Shown in pieces: positions 27,713-38,027 of a stretch of 64,000 bases of DNA. This DNA is from Pseudomonas sp. 10S4. GTDB taxonomy: Bacteria > Pseudomonadota > Gammaproteobacteria > Pseudomonadales > Pseudomonadaceae. The notes under the pieces were generated by a model. It searched no databases. It was not told where the DNA came from and saw only the letters and a list, made by a program, of their open reading frames with translations. A program made the position numbers and the translations under genes. Location: positions 1,054,001 through 1,118,000 of the forward strand of contig NZ_CP133774.1 of the NCBI RefSeq assembly GCF_034344865.1, given 5' to 3'. Position 1 is the stretch's first letter, and every line of letters begins with the position of its first letter.

Positions 27713-28135
27713 TCAACCGAGTTCGATGATTTCGTAATCGTGGGTAATGGCCACGCCAGCCGCGCCGAGCATGATCGAAGCCGAGCAATACTTCTCGGCA
27801 GACAGTTCGATGGCGCGTTTAACCTGGGCTTCTTTCAAGCCTCGGCCCTTGACCACAAAGTGCATATGGATCTTGGTGAAGACCTTCGGATCCTCAGTCG
27901 CGCGCTCGGCTTCAAGGAACGCTTCGCAGCTCTCGACGGCCTGGCGGGACTTCTTGAGGATGCTGACCACATCGAAATTGCTGCAACCGCCGACGCCCAG
28001 CAGGAGCATTTCCATTGGGCGTACACCCAGGTTACGGCCGCCGGCTTCCGGCGGACCGTCCATGACCACGACATGACCGCTGCCGGACTCACCGAGGAAC
28101 ATGGCTTCGCCAGCCCATTGGATGCGTGCCTTCAT
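27713..28135 (-). CDS. OsmC family protein
   Basis: Member of the OsmC/Ohr thiol peroxidase superfamily, of the YhfA-like branch. The product is 140 residues from the ATG at 28135, with GGAG eight bases upstream. The conserved GVGGCSNFDVVSIL holds the first cysteine; a second lies in KYCSASIMLG. Both redox cysteines are therefore present, but the substrate is not known for this branch. Between speD and vfr, as in other Pseudomonas. Confidence 0.9.
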   Translation of the reverse strand: MKARIQWAGEAMFLGESGSGHVVVMDGPPEAGGRNLGVRPMEMLLLGVGGCSNFDVVSILKKSRQAVESCEAFLEAERATEDPKVFTKIHMHFVVKGRGLKEAQVKRAIELSAEKYCSASIMLGAAGVAITHDYEIIELG

Positions 28136-28384
28136 CGCCAAGACTCCACTGTCTAAAAAAGGGTCGCCAGCTTAGCACAGGGGCCTGGAATGACAGCGTT
28201 TCGCGGTCCTAGGACGCGTGTACCAACTGCGTAGGTAAATTCTCAAATCTTGAGGGAATGTGTCTGTTAAGCTGGCGCCAATTCGCTGGCGCATGGCCAG
28301 CTATAAAGCGAATGAAAAAATCGCAGGCTTTACTCGCTCCTACAAAAAAACCAAGACACCGTGCAGTCTTTTCGGGATACAACC

Positions 28385-29029
28385 ATGGTTGCTATTACCC
28401 CCACACCCAAGATCAAGAACCTCGACAAGCTGTTGATGCATTGCCAGCGCCGTCGTTATGCGGCCAAGAGCAATATCATCTGTGCCGGCGATCGTTCTGA
28501 AACACTGTTCTTCATCATCAAGGGCTCGGTCACGATCCTGATCGAGGACGACGACGGCCGCGAGATGATCATCTCCTACCTGAACGCCGGGGACTTCTTC
28601 GGCGAGCTGGGGTTGTTCGAACAGGCCGGCCTGGAACAGGAACGCAGTGCCTGGGTACGCGCCAAAATCGAATGCGAAGTCGCGGAAATCAGCTACGCGA
28701 AATTCCGCGAGTTATCCCAACAAGATCCAGACATTCTTTACGTGCTCAGCGGACAAATCGCACAGCGCCTGCGCAATACCACGCGCAAAGTCGGCGACCT
28801 GGCCTTCTTTGATGTGACCGGTCGCGTCGCCCGCTGCTTGCTGGAACTGTGCAAGCAGCCGGATGCCATGACCCACCCGGACGGAATGCAGATCAAAGTA
28901 ACCCGTCAGGAAATCGGGCGGATTGTCGGGTGTTCCCGAGAGATGGTTGGCCGCGTGCTCAAGGATCTTGAGGAACGCAACCTGGTGGATGTCAAAGGCA
29001 AGACCATGGTGGTCTTCGGCACGCGTTAA
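28385..29029 (+). CDS. vfr: cAMP-responsive global regulator Vfr (CRP family)
   Basis: Homologue of E. coli CRP; in P. aeruginosa it controls virulence and quorum-sensing genes. The product is 214 residues from the ATG at 28385 ([17 protein letters not shown]). The cyclic nucleotide domain contains [11 protein letters not shown] and the phosphate-binding RSAWVRAK. The C-terminal HTH is [20 protein letters not shown]. The gene converges on the lipoate-ligase-like gene, the stop codons overlapping by four bases. In other Pseudomonas vfr lies between trpC and the OsmC/speD genes, as here. Confidence 0.96.
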   Translation: MVAITPTPKIKNLDKLLMHCQRRRYAAKSNIICAGDRSETLFFIIKGSVTILIEDDDGREMIISYLNAGDFFGELGLFEQAGLEQERSAWVRAKIECEVAEISYAKFRELSQQDPDILYVLSGQIAQRLRNTTRKVGDLAFFDVTGRVARCLLELCKQPDAMTHPDGMQIKVTRQEIGRIVGCSREMVGRVLKDLEERNLVDVKGKTMVVFGTR

Positions 29030-29725
29030 GCCTCGAACATCCCGGCCAGCATTTGGCGGTAGAGCGTGTCGAGGCGTTCCAGTGCATCCGGCGCGGCAAA
29101 CTTTTCATGCAAGGCGATGTGGCTTTCGGCGCGAACCCGCTGCTCGAGGCCGCACGCCTCATTGAAGCGGTTGACCGCCGCGACCATCGAGTCCCGTTCG
29201 TTATCCAGCAGCAACGCCCCGTGCACCAACCCTACCGGACGCTGGCCACCCTTGCTCTGGCGCCAACGCTGGGCGGTGCCAACCATCTTGCGACCGTCGA
29301 GGTTGACGTTGAAACGGCCATCGCAGAATGCGCCTTCGACTTCGCCCAACGACGATACGCCGCCCAGCTCATCCAGCAACTGGCAAATCGGATCGCAGAG
29401 TCGGCGATAGGCGGTTTCGATTCGGCTCTGGTCGCCCTCACTTCGGGGGGGCATAGACCAGTGCGATGTTGATGGTTGAGGCCGACTGCGGGACCGGTTC
29501 ACCGCCGGTTTCGCGCAGCAGGACGGGCCAGCCGGCGGCGGCCGATACTTCACAGGCAGCTTCAAATCCTGGCAGGCGATTCAAACGCCGCGGCATGACG
29601 AGAGCACGGTCACTGGGTTGCCAGAACAGCAGACCGAATTCCGAATCACCGGTGCAGACATGGGCCAGCAGATCCTGCTCGGCGAGCAGGCCGGCTTCGG
29701 TCGTCAGGGAGGTAATCAGGGTCAT
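29026..29725 (-). CDS. Lipoate--protein ligase A-like protein (frame broken by one base)
   Basis: Biotin/lipoate A/B ligase (LplA/LipM) superfamily. The N-terminal part ([20 protein letters not shown] to [10 protein letters not shown]) reads from 29725 and contains the [10 protein letters not shown] loop, which resembles the RRxGGG loop of LplA with changes. At a C7 run (G7 on the plus strand, 29445-29451) the frame is lost; with six C residues it continues [19 protein letters not shown] to the end at 29026. The second half has [20 protein letters not shown], the lysine-containing motif of LplA. Its altered glycine loop means the activity is uncertain. Confidence 0.75.
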
Positions 29726-29770
29726 AAGGAATTCCGTAGGACGTTAAGTCTGTGGTGAGTCTTATGCCGC

Positions 29771-29847
29771 CATCGCGAGCAAGTCCGCTCCCACAGTGGA
29801 TCTCCAGTGCTGGCAGATTTCCTGTGGGAGCGAGCTTGCTCGCGATG
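29771..29847. repeat. REPIN
   Basis: CATCGCGAGCAAGTCCGCTC and its inverse GAGCGAGCTTGCTCGCGATG, separated by about 37 bases, just downstream of the trpC stop. Confidence 0.88.
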
Positions 29848-29853
29848 CTTTTT

Positions 29854-30690
29854 TCAGTCGAGAGTCGAACCGCTCACCGCAGAACCACGTTCAGGGAAGA
29901 ACAAACGCTGCAGTTCGGTGCCAGGGCTTTCGGCGCGCATGAAGGCTTCACCAACCAGGAACGCGTACACATCGCTGATTTCCATCAGCTCGACATCGGC
30001 CCGGTTGAAAATGCCGCTCTCGGTAATCACCAGGCGATCACGCGGAATGCGCGGCAACAAGTCGAGGGTGTTTTCCAGGCTGACTTCAAAGGTATGCAGG
30101 TTACGGTTGTTCACGCCCACCAGCGGCGTGTCGAGGGTTTTCAAGGCCCGCTCCAGCTCGTCGCCATCGTGAACTTCGACCAGCACATCGAGGCCAACGC
30201 TTTTGGCCACGGCCGCCAGCTCGGCCATTTTCACGTCGTCCAGAGCGGAGACGATCAACAGCACGCAGTCCGCGCCCAAGGCACGGGCTTCAACGATCTG
30301 GTACGGATCGATCATAAAGTCCTTGCGGATCACCGGCAGCTTGCACGCGGCGCGAGCCTGTTGCAGATACGCATCGGCACCCTGGAAGAAATCGATATCG
30401 GTGAGCACCGATAGGCATGTGGCGCCGCCCTTCTCGTAGCTCTTGGCGATGTCGGCGGGAACGAAGTTCTCGCGAATCACGCCTTTGCTCGGCGATGCTT
30501 TCTTGATTTCAGCAATCACCGCCGGCTGCTTGAGCTTGGCCTGGGCGATCAGTGCCTTGGCAAAACCACGGGGTGCATCAGCGGCCTTGGCCAGGTTTTC
30601 CAACTCGGCCAGGCTGACACGGGCGCTACGCTCGGCAACTTCCTGGACTTTGCGGGCCAGAATGTTCTCCAGAACCGTCGGTACACTCAT
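29854..30690 (-). CDS. trpC: Indole-3-glycerol phosphate synthase
   Basis: Ring closure of CdRP to indole-3-glycerol phosphate in tryptophan synthesis. The product is 278 residues, a single-function TIM barrel without fused Trp[14 protein letters not shown], the catalytic lysine motif [13 protein letters not shown] and the phosphate-binding VITESGI are intact. The start overlaps the trpD stop by four bases. A REPIN follows seven bases after the stop, and no terminator is clear. Confidence 0.97.
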   Translation of the reverse strand: MSVPTVLENILARKVQEVAERSARVSLAELENLAKAADAPRGFAKALIAQAKLKQPAVIAEIKKASPSKGVIRENFVPADIAKSYEKGGATCLSVLTDIDFFQGADAYLQQARAACKLPVIRKDFMIDPYQIVEARALGADCVLLIVSALDDVKMAELAAVAKSVGLDVLVEVHDGDELERALKTLDTPLVGVNNRNLHTFEVSLENTLDLLPRIPRDRLVITESGIFNRADVELMEISDVYAFLVGEAFMRAESPGTELQRLFFPERGSAVSGSTLD

Positions 30691-31736
30691 CCCTCATTCT
30701 CCACTCGAAATACCGCGGTAAACGCACCCAACTCCTCGAGTTTCTCCCGAGCAAGGCCGGTGTGCAGCGCGTCGTGCGCCAGGGCAACGCCCTCTTTCAA
30801 ACTTGTTGCATGGTCTGCGGCATACAGCGCGGCACCAGCATTGAGCACAATCATTTCGGCGGCTTTTTGGCCGTTCTCGGTCTTGCGTTTGCCCAAGGCA
30901 TCGCGAATCAGTTCCAGCGAAGCCGCCGGGCTGTCGACCGACAGACCGTGCAGGCTCTGGCTCTTCATGCCCAAATCTTCCGGCTCGACCCAATACTCGG
31001 TGATCTGGTCGTTCTTCAGCTCCGCCACAAAGGTCGGCGCCGCGAGGCTGAATTCGTCCAGGCCATCTTTGGAGTGCACGACCAACACGTGCTTGCTGCC
31101 CAGACGTTGCAAAACTTCAGCCAATGGCCGGCACAACGCCTGGTTGAACACCCCCACCACCTGATGTTTCACGCCGGCCGGATTCGTAAGCGGGCCGAGC
31201 ATGTTGAACAGAGTACGCAGGCCAAGATCCTTGCGCGGGCCGGCGGCATACTTCATGGCACTGTGGTGGGTCTGGGCAAACATGAAACCGATGCCGACGT
31301 TATCGATGCAGCGCGCGACCTGGACCGGCGTCAGGTTCAGGTAGATCCCGGCCGCCTCCAGCAGATCGGCGCTGCCGCTCTTGCCCGAGACCGCACGGTT
31401 ACCGTGCTTGGCAACGGTACAACCGGCCGCCGCGACCACGAAGGAAGACGCGGTCGAGACGTTGAAGATATTCGCACCGTCACCGCCGGTGCCCACCACA
31501 TCGACGACGCCGTCGAGGGTCTTGAGTTCGACCTTGTCTGCCAGCTCACGCATGACGGACACCGCGCCGACGATCTCGTCGATGCTTTCGCTCTTCATGC
31601 GCATGGCCATCATGAACGCGCCGATCTGCGCATCCGTGCATTGCCCGGTCATGATTTCGCGCATCACATCGCGCATTTCATCGGTGCTGAGGTCGAGGTG
31701 ATCGACGATACGGCTCAGGGCTGTCTTGATATTCAT
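30687..31736 (-). CDS. trpD: Anthranilate phosphoribosyltransferase
   Basis: Joins anthranilate and PRPP. The product is 349 residues. The PRPP-binding motif [20 protein letters not shown], the [18 protein letters not shown] loop and the anthranilate-site NMLGPLTNP are all present. Middle gene of trpGDC, with a four-base overlap to trpC and a nine-base gap from trpG. Confidence 0.97.
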   Translation of the reverse strand: MNIKTALSRIVDHLDLSTDEMRDVMREIMTGQCTDAQIGAFMMAMRMKSESIDEIVGAVSVMRELADKVELKTLDGVVDVVGTGGDGANIFNVSTASSFVVAAAGCTVAKHGNRAVSGKSGSADLLEAAGIYLNLTPVQVARCIDNVGIGFMFAQTHHSAMKYAAGPRKDLGLRTLFNMLGPLTNPAGVKHQVVGVFNQALCRPLAEVLQRLGSKHVLVVHSKDGLDEFSLAAPTFVAELKNDQITEYWVEPEDLGMKSQSLHGLSVDSPAASLELIRDALGKRKTENGQKAAEMIVLNAGAALYAADHATSLKEGVALAHDALHTGLAREKLEELGAFTAVFRVENEG

Positions 31737-31745
31737 GAAAAGTCC

Positions 31746-32339
31746 TTAGCGCGTGCCGCCGGTTTGTTTGAGAAAGTTGGCGAACAGCTCGTGACCCTGC
31801 TCGGTGAGGATCGACTCAGGGTGAAATTGCACCCCCTCGATGTTCAGCGTCTTGTGGCGCAGGCCCATGATCTCGTCGACCGAGCCGTCTTCAAGCTGGG
31901 TCCAGGCGGTCAATTCGAGACAATCGGGCAGAGTTTCGCGTTTAACAATCAACGAGTGGTAGCGCGTCACCGTCAGGGGATGATTCAGACCTTCGAATAC
32001 GCCCTTGTCCTCGTGGAATACCGGGCTAGTCTTACCGTGCATCACTTGACGGGCGCGCACCACATCACCGCCAAAGGCTTGACCGATGGATTGGTGGCCG
32101 AGGCAAACGCCGAGGATTGGCAGCTTGCCGGCGAAGTGTTTGATCGCTTCGATGGAAATGCCGGCCTCGGTCGGGGTGCAAGGACCGGGGGACACGACGA
32201 TGCGCTCTGGGTTGAGGGCTTCGATTTCGGCAATGGTGAGTTCATCGTTGCGCACGACTTTGACCTGGGAGCCGAGCTCACCAAGGTACTGCACAACGTT
32301 GTAGGTAAAAGAGTCGTAGTTATCGATCATCAGCAACAT
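31746..32339 (-). CDS. trpG: Anthranilate synthase component II (glutamine amidotransferase)
   Basis: Supplies ammonia to TrpE. The product is 197 residues, starting [20 protein letters not shown]. The class I amidotransferase triad is seen as the cysteine in [12 protein letters not shown] and His-Glu in VQFHPESI. In Pseudomonas this subunit may also serve PabB. It is separated from trpE by estA; its leader is described at 32340-32590. Confidence 0.97.
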   Translation of the reverse strand: MLLMIDNYDSFTYNVVQYLGELGSQVKVVRNDELTIAEIEALNPERIVVSPGPCTPTEAGISIEAIKHFAGKLPILGVCLGHQSIGQAFGGDVVRARQVMHGKTSPVFHEDKGVFEGLNHPLTVTRYHSLIVKRETLPDCLELTAWTQLEDGSVDEIMGLRHKTLNIEGVQFHPESILTEQGHELFANFLKQTGGTR

Positions 32340-32503
32340 GACGTGGGGAACCTCTTGAATTCACTGACTTTTAAGACAGCCTTCGAATGATTACCCGCAG
32401 TGTGCTGCGCTTTGTCAGGTGCTGGAGTGGCGCCAGCAAAGCGGCATTTCATACAGGTAAAGAAGGCGAAGCGGTACAGGTCCGGCAGGGCCGGCAAAAG
32501 AAT
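32340..32503 (-). promoter_or_regulatory. trpGDC leader RNA between the leader ORF and trpG
   Basis: Non-coding 164 bases downstream of the leader ORF. Seven bases or so after its stop there is a hairpin CCGGC-CCT-GCCGG, and further down TGCTGG...CCAGCA. No long T-run follows either, so a classical terminator is not obvious. With the leader ORF and the divergent promoter region up to 32747 it accounts for the gene-free stretch 32340-32747. Confidence 0.5.
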
Positions 32504-32590
32504 TCAGGCGCGCCAACGCCAGCGGGCGTGTGCCTTGATGACTTGATCCAGGAGTTTGCTGATGATCAACACGGGAAAGGTCTCATTCAT
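32504..32590 (-). CDS. Putative trp leader peptide upstream of trpGDC (28 codons)
   Basis: ATG AAT GAG ... TGA, ending in KAHARWRWRA, with two Trp codons four and six triplets from the stop. The final 18 or so codons are nearly the same, at DNA level, as the last codons of gph ([10 protein letters not shown]), which sit in the same place upstream of trpE. The stop in both is followed by a GCCGG/CCGGC hairpin. Attenuation of trpE and trpGDC has been reported in P. putida, and this fits a leader peptide. No strong ribosome-binding site is seen before the ATG, and internal starts are possible. Not usually annotated because of its size. Confidence 0.65.
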   Translation of the reverse strand: MNETFPVLIISKLLDQVIKAHARWRWRA

Positions 32591-32747
32591 ACGTCTTGGC
32601 ACAGTAACTTAGCTGGGCAGAGCGTGCAATATGGCGCACGCCAAGGCTTGTAAAACAATCGAAGGGGTCGCGACGGATGGCAAAAGGCCGGGAGTTTTTG
32701 GTACTGTCGTTTCGTTCTCTACAACAATAAATAAAACGGACTTGCTC

Positions 32748-34661
32748 ATGATCAAACAGACGTTGTTTGTACCGCTCACCAGTTGCCTGCTCGCCCTGGC
32801 CTGCGCCCAGGCTAACGCGGCACCGACCCCTTACTCGAATTTCATCGTCTTTGGCGACAGCCTCAACGATGCCGGGACCTTTGCCGACACTGGCGGGCCT
32901 GCCGGGGCCACCGAGCGCTTCACTAACCGCACTGGCCCGATCTACACCGACGGTAGCGGCGAAGTCCGCTCGTTCAACGCCACGCAGATCCTGGGCGGCA
33001 AGCTTGGGTTCACACCGGACCAGACAGCGTCCTCTTCCTCGGCAGTACGCGCCGGTGAAGGCCTGCCCGATGGCAACAACTGGGCTGTGGGCGGCTACCG
33101 AACCGACCAGATTCTCGATTCGATCACGAGTACCTCCGCCACCGGCGAACGTACCCGCGCGGGCTATCTGCCGTCGAACAACTTCCGCGCCGACCCGAAT
33201 GCGCTGTATTACCTCTCGGGCGGTGGTAATGACTTCCTTCAGGGGCGCGTGACCAGCCTGCCCCAGGCCAGCGCCGCCGCCGATCGCCTGGTCAGCAGCG
33301 TGCAAACCCTGCAACAGGCCGGCGCCCGCTACATCATGGTCTGGTTGCTGCCGGATATCGGCTTTACCCCGGCTTTCAACGGTTCGCCACTGCAAGCGTT
33401 CACGTCCCAGCTCAGCGCCCAGTTCAACACTGAACTGGTGAGCCAACTGCAGACCGTCAATGCCAACATCATCCCGCTGAACATTCCGGTGCTGCTTAAA
33501 GAGACGTTTGCCAATCCGGCGCAATTCGGCCTGGCCACCGACCAGAACCTGAGCGCCACTTGCTTCAGCGGCGACGGTTGCACTGCGAATGCCCGATACG
33601 GCATCAACAGTGCGACCCCAGACCCGACCAAGCTGATCTACAACGACTCGGTTCACCCAACCGAAGCCGGACAGCGTCTGATTGCCGATTACGCTTACTC
33701 CCTGCTGTCCGCACCTTGGGAAGCAAGTCTGCTGCCGGAAATGGCCCAAGGCACCCTGCGCGCGCATCAGGATGAATTGCGCAACCAATGGCTGGCCGAC
33801 TGGGAGAACTGGCAAGGCGTTGGTCAATGGCGGGCGATTGTCTCTGCCGGCGGACAACATCAAGACTTCGACAGCCAGCGCAGCGGCGGCGCCAGTGCTG
33901 ACGGCAATGGTTACAACCTGAACGTCGGTGGCAGCTACCGGCTCAACGAAGCGTGGCGAGTTGGCCTCGCGGCCGGTTTCTACAACCAGAAACTCGAAGC
34001 AGGCAGTAACGACTCGGACTACAAGCTGAACACTTATATGGGTACGGCGTTTGCCCAGTATCAGCAGAATCGCTGGTGGGGTGACGTAGCCATGACTGCC
34101 GGGCATCTGGACTACGACAGCCTCAAACGCAAATTCCAGTTGGGGGTCAACGAACGCGGGGAGAAAGGCGATACCGACGGTTATGTACTTGGTATCAGCG
34201 GTCGCCTGGGTTACGACATCGCGCCAGAAGCCACCAGCCCGTGGCATTTGTCGCCGTTCGTGAGCGCCGACTTCTCCAAGGTAGAGGTCAACGGTTACTC
34301 GGAAAATGGCGCCGACTCCACCGCGCTGACGTTCGATGACCAGTCGCGCAACTCCCGGCGTCTTGGTCTGGGTATCCAGGGCAAGTATCAGATCACTCCG
34401 CAAACCCAGGTGTTTGGCGAACTGGCCCACGAGCGCGAGTACAACGACGATGCTCAGGACGTGACCATGAATCTCAACAGCCTGCCGAACAACCAATACA
34501 CCTTGGCCGGCTACACCCCGCAGACCAACCTGAACCGCCTGAACCTGGGCGTGAGCCACAACCTCACCAAGGAACTGGCACTGCGTGCCAGCTACAACAT
34601 CCGCAGGGATGATGACTTTACCCAGCAGGGCGTCAACTTAGGGGTCAGCCTGGACTTCTAA
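32748..34661 (+). CDS. estA: Autotransporter esterase EstA (GDSL family)
   Basis: Outer-membrane lipase/esterase, displayed on the cell surface and linked in P. aeruginosa to rhamnolipid production and motility. The product is 637 residues from the ATG at 32748. A signal peptide ([20 protein letters not shown]) leads to a passenger with the GDSL motif [10 protein letters not shown] (Ser about 36), block III GGGNDF and the Asp-His pair in DSVHPT (about 300). From about residue 360 the C-terminus is an autotransporter beta-barrel ending in GVSLDF with a terminal Phe. It lies alone between trpG and trpE, transcribed the other way. Confidence 0.94.
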   Translation: MIKQTLFVPLTSCLLALACAQANAAPTPYSNFIVFGDSLNDAGTFADTGGPAGATERFTNRTGPIYTDGSGEVRSFNATQILGGKLGFTPDQTASSSSAVRAGEGLPDGNNWAVGGYRTDQILDSITSTSATGERTRAGYLPSNNFRADPNALYYLSGGGNDFLQGRVTSLPQASAAADRLVSSVQTLQQAGARYIMVWLLPDIGFTPAFNGSPLQAFTSQLSAQFNTELVSQLQTVNANIIPLNIPVLLKETFANPAQFGLATDQNLSATCFSGDGCTANARYGINSATPDPTKLIYNDSVHPTEAGQRLIADYAYSLLSAPWEASLLPEMAQGTLRAHQDELRNQWLADWENWQGVGQWRAIVSAGGQHQDFDSQRSGGASADGNGYNLNVGGSYRLNEAWRVGLAAGFYNQKLEAGSNDSDYKLNTYMGTAFAQYQQNRWWGDVAMTAGHLDYDSLKRKFQLGVNERGEKGDTDGYVLGISGRLGYDIAPEATSPWHLSPFVSADFSKVEVNGYSENGADSTALTFDDQSRNSRRLGLGIQGKYQITPQTQVFGELAHEREYNDDAQDVTMNLNSLPNNQYTLAGYTPQTNLNRLNLGVSHNLTKELALRASYNIRRDDDFTQQGVNLGVSLDF

Positions 34662-34672
34662 ACCTCAGGCAT

Positions 34673-34709
34673 AAAAAACGCGGAGCCCTCACAGGCGCCG
34701 CGTTTTTTT
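34673..34709 (+). terminator. Terminator of estA
   Basis: AAAAAACGCGG / CCGCGTTTTTTT stem with a 14-base loop, 12 bases past the estA stop. Confidence 0.88.
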
Positions 34710-34731
34710 GCTGAACACTTATTGTGGCGAG

Positions 34732-34841
34732 GGGCTTGCCCCCATTCGGCTGCGCAGCAGTCGCAAATCCAGGCGACTCGGTAGGCCTGAAAGAGCTTGG
34801 GGCCGCTCCGCGCCCCAACGGGGCAAGCCCCTCGCCACAAC
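34732..34841. repeat. Inverted repeat pair, GTGGCGAGGGGC family
   Basis: TTGTGGCGAGGGGCTTGCCC on the left and GGGCAAGCCCCTCGCCACAA on the right form a perfect 20-base inverted pair about 70 bases apart, between estA and trpE. It differs from the GTGGGAGCGA REPs elsewhere and belongs to another REP-like family common in P. fluorescens. Confidence 0.85.
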
Positions 34842-34870
34842 AGCTCGTTCACACAGGATTACCGGTGGAA

Positions 34871-36352
34871 TCAGCTTTCCGGAGTTTGCTCGGCCAACGC
34901 CACGGCGCGGAACATCGCGCGGCGCTTGTTCAGGGTTTCTTCCCATTCCAGCGCCGGCACCGAGTCGGCAACGATGCCGCCACCGGCCTGCACGTGCAGC
35001 TCGCCGTCCTTGATCACCGCGGTACGGATCGCAATCGCGGTGTCCATGTTGCCGTTCCAGGCGAAGTAACCGACCGCACCGCCGTAGACGCCACGCTTGA
35101 CCGGTTCCAGTTCGTCGATGATTTCCATCGCACGGATCTTAGGAGCCCCAGACAAAGTGCCCGCCGGCAGAATCGCCCGCAGAGCATCCATCGCCGTCAG
35201 CCCGGCCTTCAATTGCCCGGTGACGTTGGACACGATGTGCATCACGTTGGAATAACGCTCGATGACCATCTTCTCGGTGAGTTTCACCGATCCGATTTCC
35301 GAGACCCGACCGGTGTCGTTGCGGCCAAGGTCGATCAGCATCAAGTGCTCGGCGATTTCCTTGTCATCCGACAGCAGGTCTTTTTCCAGCGCCAGATCCG
35401 CCTCTTCGTTGGCCCCGCGTGGGCGGGTGCCGGCAATCGGGCGCACGGTGATCAGGTTGTCTTCGACCCGCACCAGCACTTCCGGCGAACTGCCGACGAC
35501 ATGGAAGTCGCCGAAGTTGAAGAAGTACATATAAGGCGTCGGGTTGAAGCAACGCAGCGCCCGATACAAATCGATCGGCGCAGCCTTGAAGTCGATGGAC
35601 ATGCGCTGGGACGGCACGACCTGCATGCAGTCACCGGCCAGGATGTATTCCTTGATGGTATCGACGGCTTTTTCGTAATCGTCCTGGGTGAAACTCGAAC
35701 GGAACACTGGGTCAGCCGATTGCTGCTTGCTGAAATCCAGGCCACGGCGCGGGGTGATCGGCTGGCGGAGTTTTTCCAGCAACGCTTCCAGACGCACATG
35801 ACCTTGTTCGAAGGCATCCTCTTGCGACGGATCGGCCAGAACGATTGCGTGCATCTTGCCGGCGAGGTTGTCGAACACCACCACCGCGTCGGAAACCATC
35901 AGCAGAATGTCCGGCACGCCCAGCGGATCCGGGTTCGGGCATTTGCCCAGACGCTTCTCCACATAGCGCACGCAGTCATAACCGAAGTAACCCACCAAAC
36001 CGCCATTAAAGCGCGGCAAGCCAGGGATGGTCGGCACGTTGTAGCGAGCTTTGAATTCTTCGACGAAGGCCAATGGATCTTCGGCTTCGTGGCTTTCGAT
36101 CTCGACGCCGTCGTGGGTCACGCTGATGTGGTGATCGTGAACCCGCAACACGGTGCGGCACGGCAGGCCGATGATCGAGTAACGGCCCCACTTCTCGCCG
36201 CCCTGCACCGATTCCAGCAGGTAGGAGTTCGGCTCGTCGGCCAGTTTCAGGTAGATCGACAGCGGCGTGTCGAAGTCGGCCAGGGTTTCGCAGGCCATCG
36301 GGATACGGTTGTAGCCGGCAGCGGCCAAACGCAGGAATTCTTCGCGGATCAT
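34871..36352 (-). CDS. trpE: Anthranilate synthase component I
   Basis: Converts chorismate and ammonia to anthranilate; it is the feedback-inhibited step. The product is 493 residues. The tryptophan-binding LLES motif occurs in [19 protein letters not shown]. The catalytic chorismate-binding core includes [11 protein letters not shown], the LIDLGRND motif and [14 protein letters not shown]. It lies 71 bases after gph; this gap contains the hairpin following the Trp-rich gph tail, a possible attenuator. Confidence 0.97.
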   Translation of the reverse strand: MIREEFLRLAAAGYNRIPMACETLADFDTPLSIYLKLADEPNSYLLESVQGGEKWGRYSIIGLPCRTVLRVHDHHISVTHDGVEIESHEAEDPLAFVEEFKARYNVPTIPGLPRFNGGLVGYFGYDCVRYVEKRLGKCPNPDPLGVPDILLMVSDAVVVFDNLAGKMHAIVLADPSQEDAFEQGHVRLEALLEKLRQPITPRRGLDFSKQQSADPVFRSSFTQDDYEKAVDTIKEYILAGDCMQVVPSQRMSIDFKAAPIDLYRALRCFNPTPYMYFFNFGDFHVVGSSPEVLVRVEDNLITVRPIAGTRPRGANEEADLALEKDLLSDDKEIAEHLMLIDLGRNDTGRVSEIGSVKLTEKMVIERYSNVMHIVSNVTGQLKAGLTAMDALRAILPAGTLSGAPKIRAMEIIDELEPVKRGVYGGAVGYFAWNGNMDTAIAIRTAVIKDGELHVQAGGGIVADSVPALEWEETLNKRRAMFRAVALAEQTPES

Positions 36353-36480
36353 GGGGTAGCCTCGTGGCTTGAGGGTCTAACAGTCAGGTATGCAAACGCG
36401 CCGGTATGCCGGCCAGGAACAAGTCAGGCGCGCCAACGCCAGCGGGCCAGGGCCTTGATGACTTTCATCCAGAGTTTGCG
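36353..36480 (-). promoter_or_regulatory. trpE leader module: Trp-rich end of gph plus hairpin
   Basis: The last 18 codons of gph and the bases after its stop match the trpG leader ORF (32504-32590) over about 75 bases, with two small gaps. The stop is followed by GCCGG-CATA-CCGGC (about 36398-36412). The GGCGCGCC within the final codons can also pair with GGCGCG just past this hairpin, which would give two exclusive structures. I infer an attenuation leader; no strong T-run is seen. Confidence 0.55.
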
Positions 36481-37242
36481 AGTGACCACCACGATGGCGT
36501 TTCCAGAAGGGGGTTGAACAGCGTCGGGCAACGTTATCTCAGCCGCCAGATCCAGGCAACCGGGAATTAGCTTGCGCAGATCGTCGATCACCAGCGCCGG
36601 CGACTCTTCGGCAATCGGCCGGCCATGGTTGTAGCCATAACTCAGCGCCACGCACTTGACCCCGGCCGCTTTCGCCGCCAGCACATCGCTACGCGAATCG
36701 CCGACAAACAACGACTGCGACGCCGGGATGTTGGCCATTTTCATCACGAAAAACAGCGCAGCCGGATCGGGCTTCTTCTGCGGCAGGGTATCGCCGCCGA
36801 TGATCCACTTGAAGTAGCGGCCAATCTTCATCTGATCCAGCAGCGGCGCGACAAAGCGCTCCGGCTTGTTGGTAATCAGCGCCATCTCGACGCCCTGCTT
36901 GTGCAGCCACTTCAGGGTGTCGCGCACGCCGGGATAAACCACGGTCAGTTCATGGCTCTCGCTATAAGCCTCCATGAAAATCGCCAGCGCGCCCTCAGCC
37001 TCACCGTCATCGACCGTCGAATGGTCGATGCCACCGGCCAGCGCGCGGCGCACCAGCACCGGCGCGCCGTTGCCGACCCACTCGCGCACCGACTCGAGGC
37101 CGGCGGGTTGGCGACCCATTTTGAGCAGCATGTTATCCACGGCAACCGCGAGGTCGGGGACCGAATCGATCAGCGTGCCATCCAGATCGAACATCACCAG
37201 CCGCGGCAGACGCCCCGGGAACAGCTGCTCAAAGCCACTCAT
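36424..37242 (-). CDS. gph: Phosphoglycolate phosphatase
   Basis: HAD-family phosphatase removing 2-phosphoglycolate made during DNA repair. The product is 272 residues. Motif I is [15 protein letters not shown]; the lysine and late Asp motifs are in [10 protein letters not shown] and [11 protein letters not shown]. The usual catalytic domain ends near residue 225. The rest is a poorly conserved linker and then [16 protein letters not shown], which is not needed for the fold and resembles a trp leader peptide. The start overlaps the rpe stop by four bases. Confidence 0.93.
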   Translation of the reverse strand: MSGFEQLFPGRLPRLVMFDLDGTLIDSVPDLAVAVDNMLLKMGRQPAGLESVREWVGNGAPVLVRRALAGGIDHSTVDDGEAEGALAIFMEAYSESHELTVVYPGVRDTLKWLHKQGVEMALITNKPERFVAPLLDQMKIGRYFKWIIGGDTLPQKKPDPAALFFVMKMANIPASQSLFVGDSRSDVLAAKAAGVKCVALSYGYNHGRPIAEESPALVIDDLRKLIPGCLDLAAEITLPDAVQPPSGNAIVVVTRKLWMKVIKALARWRWRA

Positions 37243-37912
37243 GGGCGAGCCAGCGCCAGTTCGGCGCGCATCTTCTCGATCACTTCCTGGTAGTTCGGCG
37301 CATTGAAGATCGCCGAGCCGGCCACGAAGGTGTCGGCGCCAGCGGCGGCGATTTCGCGAATATTGTTCACGTTCACCCCACCGTCGATTTCCAGGCGAAT
37401 GTCACGGCCGGACGCATCGATCAGCGCACGGGCCTGACGAAGTTTGTCGAGGGTGCCGGGAATAAACTTCTGCCCGCCGAAGCCTGGGTTGACGCTCATC
37501 AGCAAGATCATGTCGACCTTGTCCATCACGTACTCAAGCACGCTTAGCGGGGTTGCCGGGTTGAACACCAGGCCGGCCTTGCAGCCGCCCTCGCGGATCA
37601 GTTGCAGCGAACGGTCAACGTGTTGCGTGGCTTCCGGGTGGAAGGTGATGTAGGTCGCGCCGGCCTCGATGAGTCGCCAACGATGCGATCCACCGGGCTG
37701 ACCATCAAATGTGCGTCGATCGGCGCGGTCACGCCGTACTTGCGCAATGCCGCGCAGACCATCGGGCCGATGGTCAGGTTGGGCACGTAATGGTTGTCCA
37801 TGACATCGAAGTGCACGAAGTCGGCGCCAGCGGCCAGGACGTTGTCCACTTCTTCACCCAGGCGGGCGAAGTCGGCGGAGAGAATCGACGGAGCAATTAC
37901 GAAGGGCTGCAT
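37239..37912 (-). CDS. rpe: Ribulose-phosphate 3-epimerase (frame broken by one base)
   Basis: Interconverts ribulose-5- and xylulose-5-phosphate. The N-terminal part starts at 37912 ([20 protein letters not shown]) with the metal/catalytic region [13 protein letters not shown] and [13 protein letters not shown]. At about 37672 one base of a TT pair (minus strand) is missing, so GDFIEAGA becomes GDSSRPAR. The correct frame resumes with EATQHVDRS and includes [12 protein letters not shown] and the DGGVN phosphate site. The restored length is 224 residues, the family norm. Most likely a sequencing error. Confidence 0.92.
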
Positions 37913-38027
37913 GACGCACCTTATCTGAGCAGAATCACGATGGCGCGCATTGTATACCTCATGCTTTGACGCGCGCACTGTGACCGCGATGATTGGGCCT
38001 GCCTTCAATCGGCATTGTCCGCAGGCT

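Noticed and set aside
28325..28346. Half REP-like sequence upstream of vfr
   Set aside because: Only one degenerate arm is recognisable (TTTACTCGCTCCTAC); too weak to list as an element.
29445..29451. C7 tract in the lipoate-ligase-like gene considered as programmed +1 frameshifting or phase variation
   Set aside because: Other homopolymers in the same window show the same kind of fault in housekeeping genes, so an error is simpler.
30762..32390. Plus-strand open frame of about 540 codons opposite trpD and trpG
   Set aside because: Shadow of two well-conserved genes; no family similarity and no ribosome-binding site.
32583..34559. Minus-strand open frame of about 650 codons opposite estA
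   Set aside because: EstA has a signal peptide, GDSL motifs and an autotransporter barrel; the antisense frame has none of these and is explained by codon bias.
34724..36517. Plus-strand open frame of about 600 codons opposite trpE
   Set aside because: Antisense shadow of trpE that begins in a repeat; no domain.
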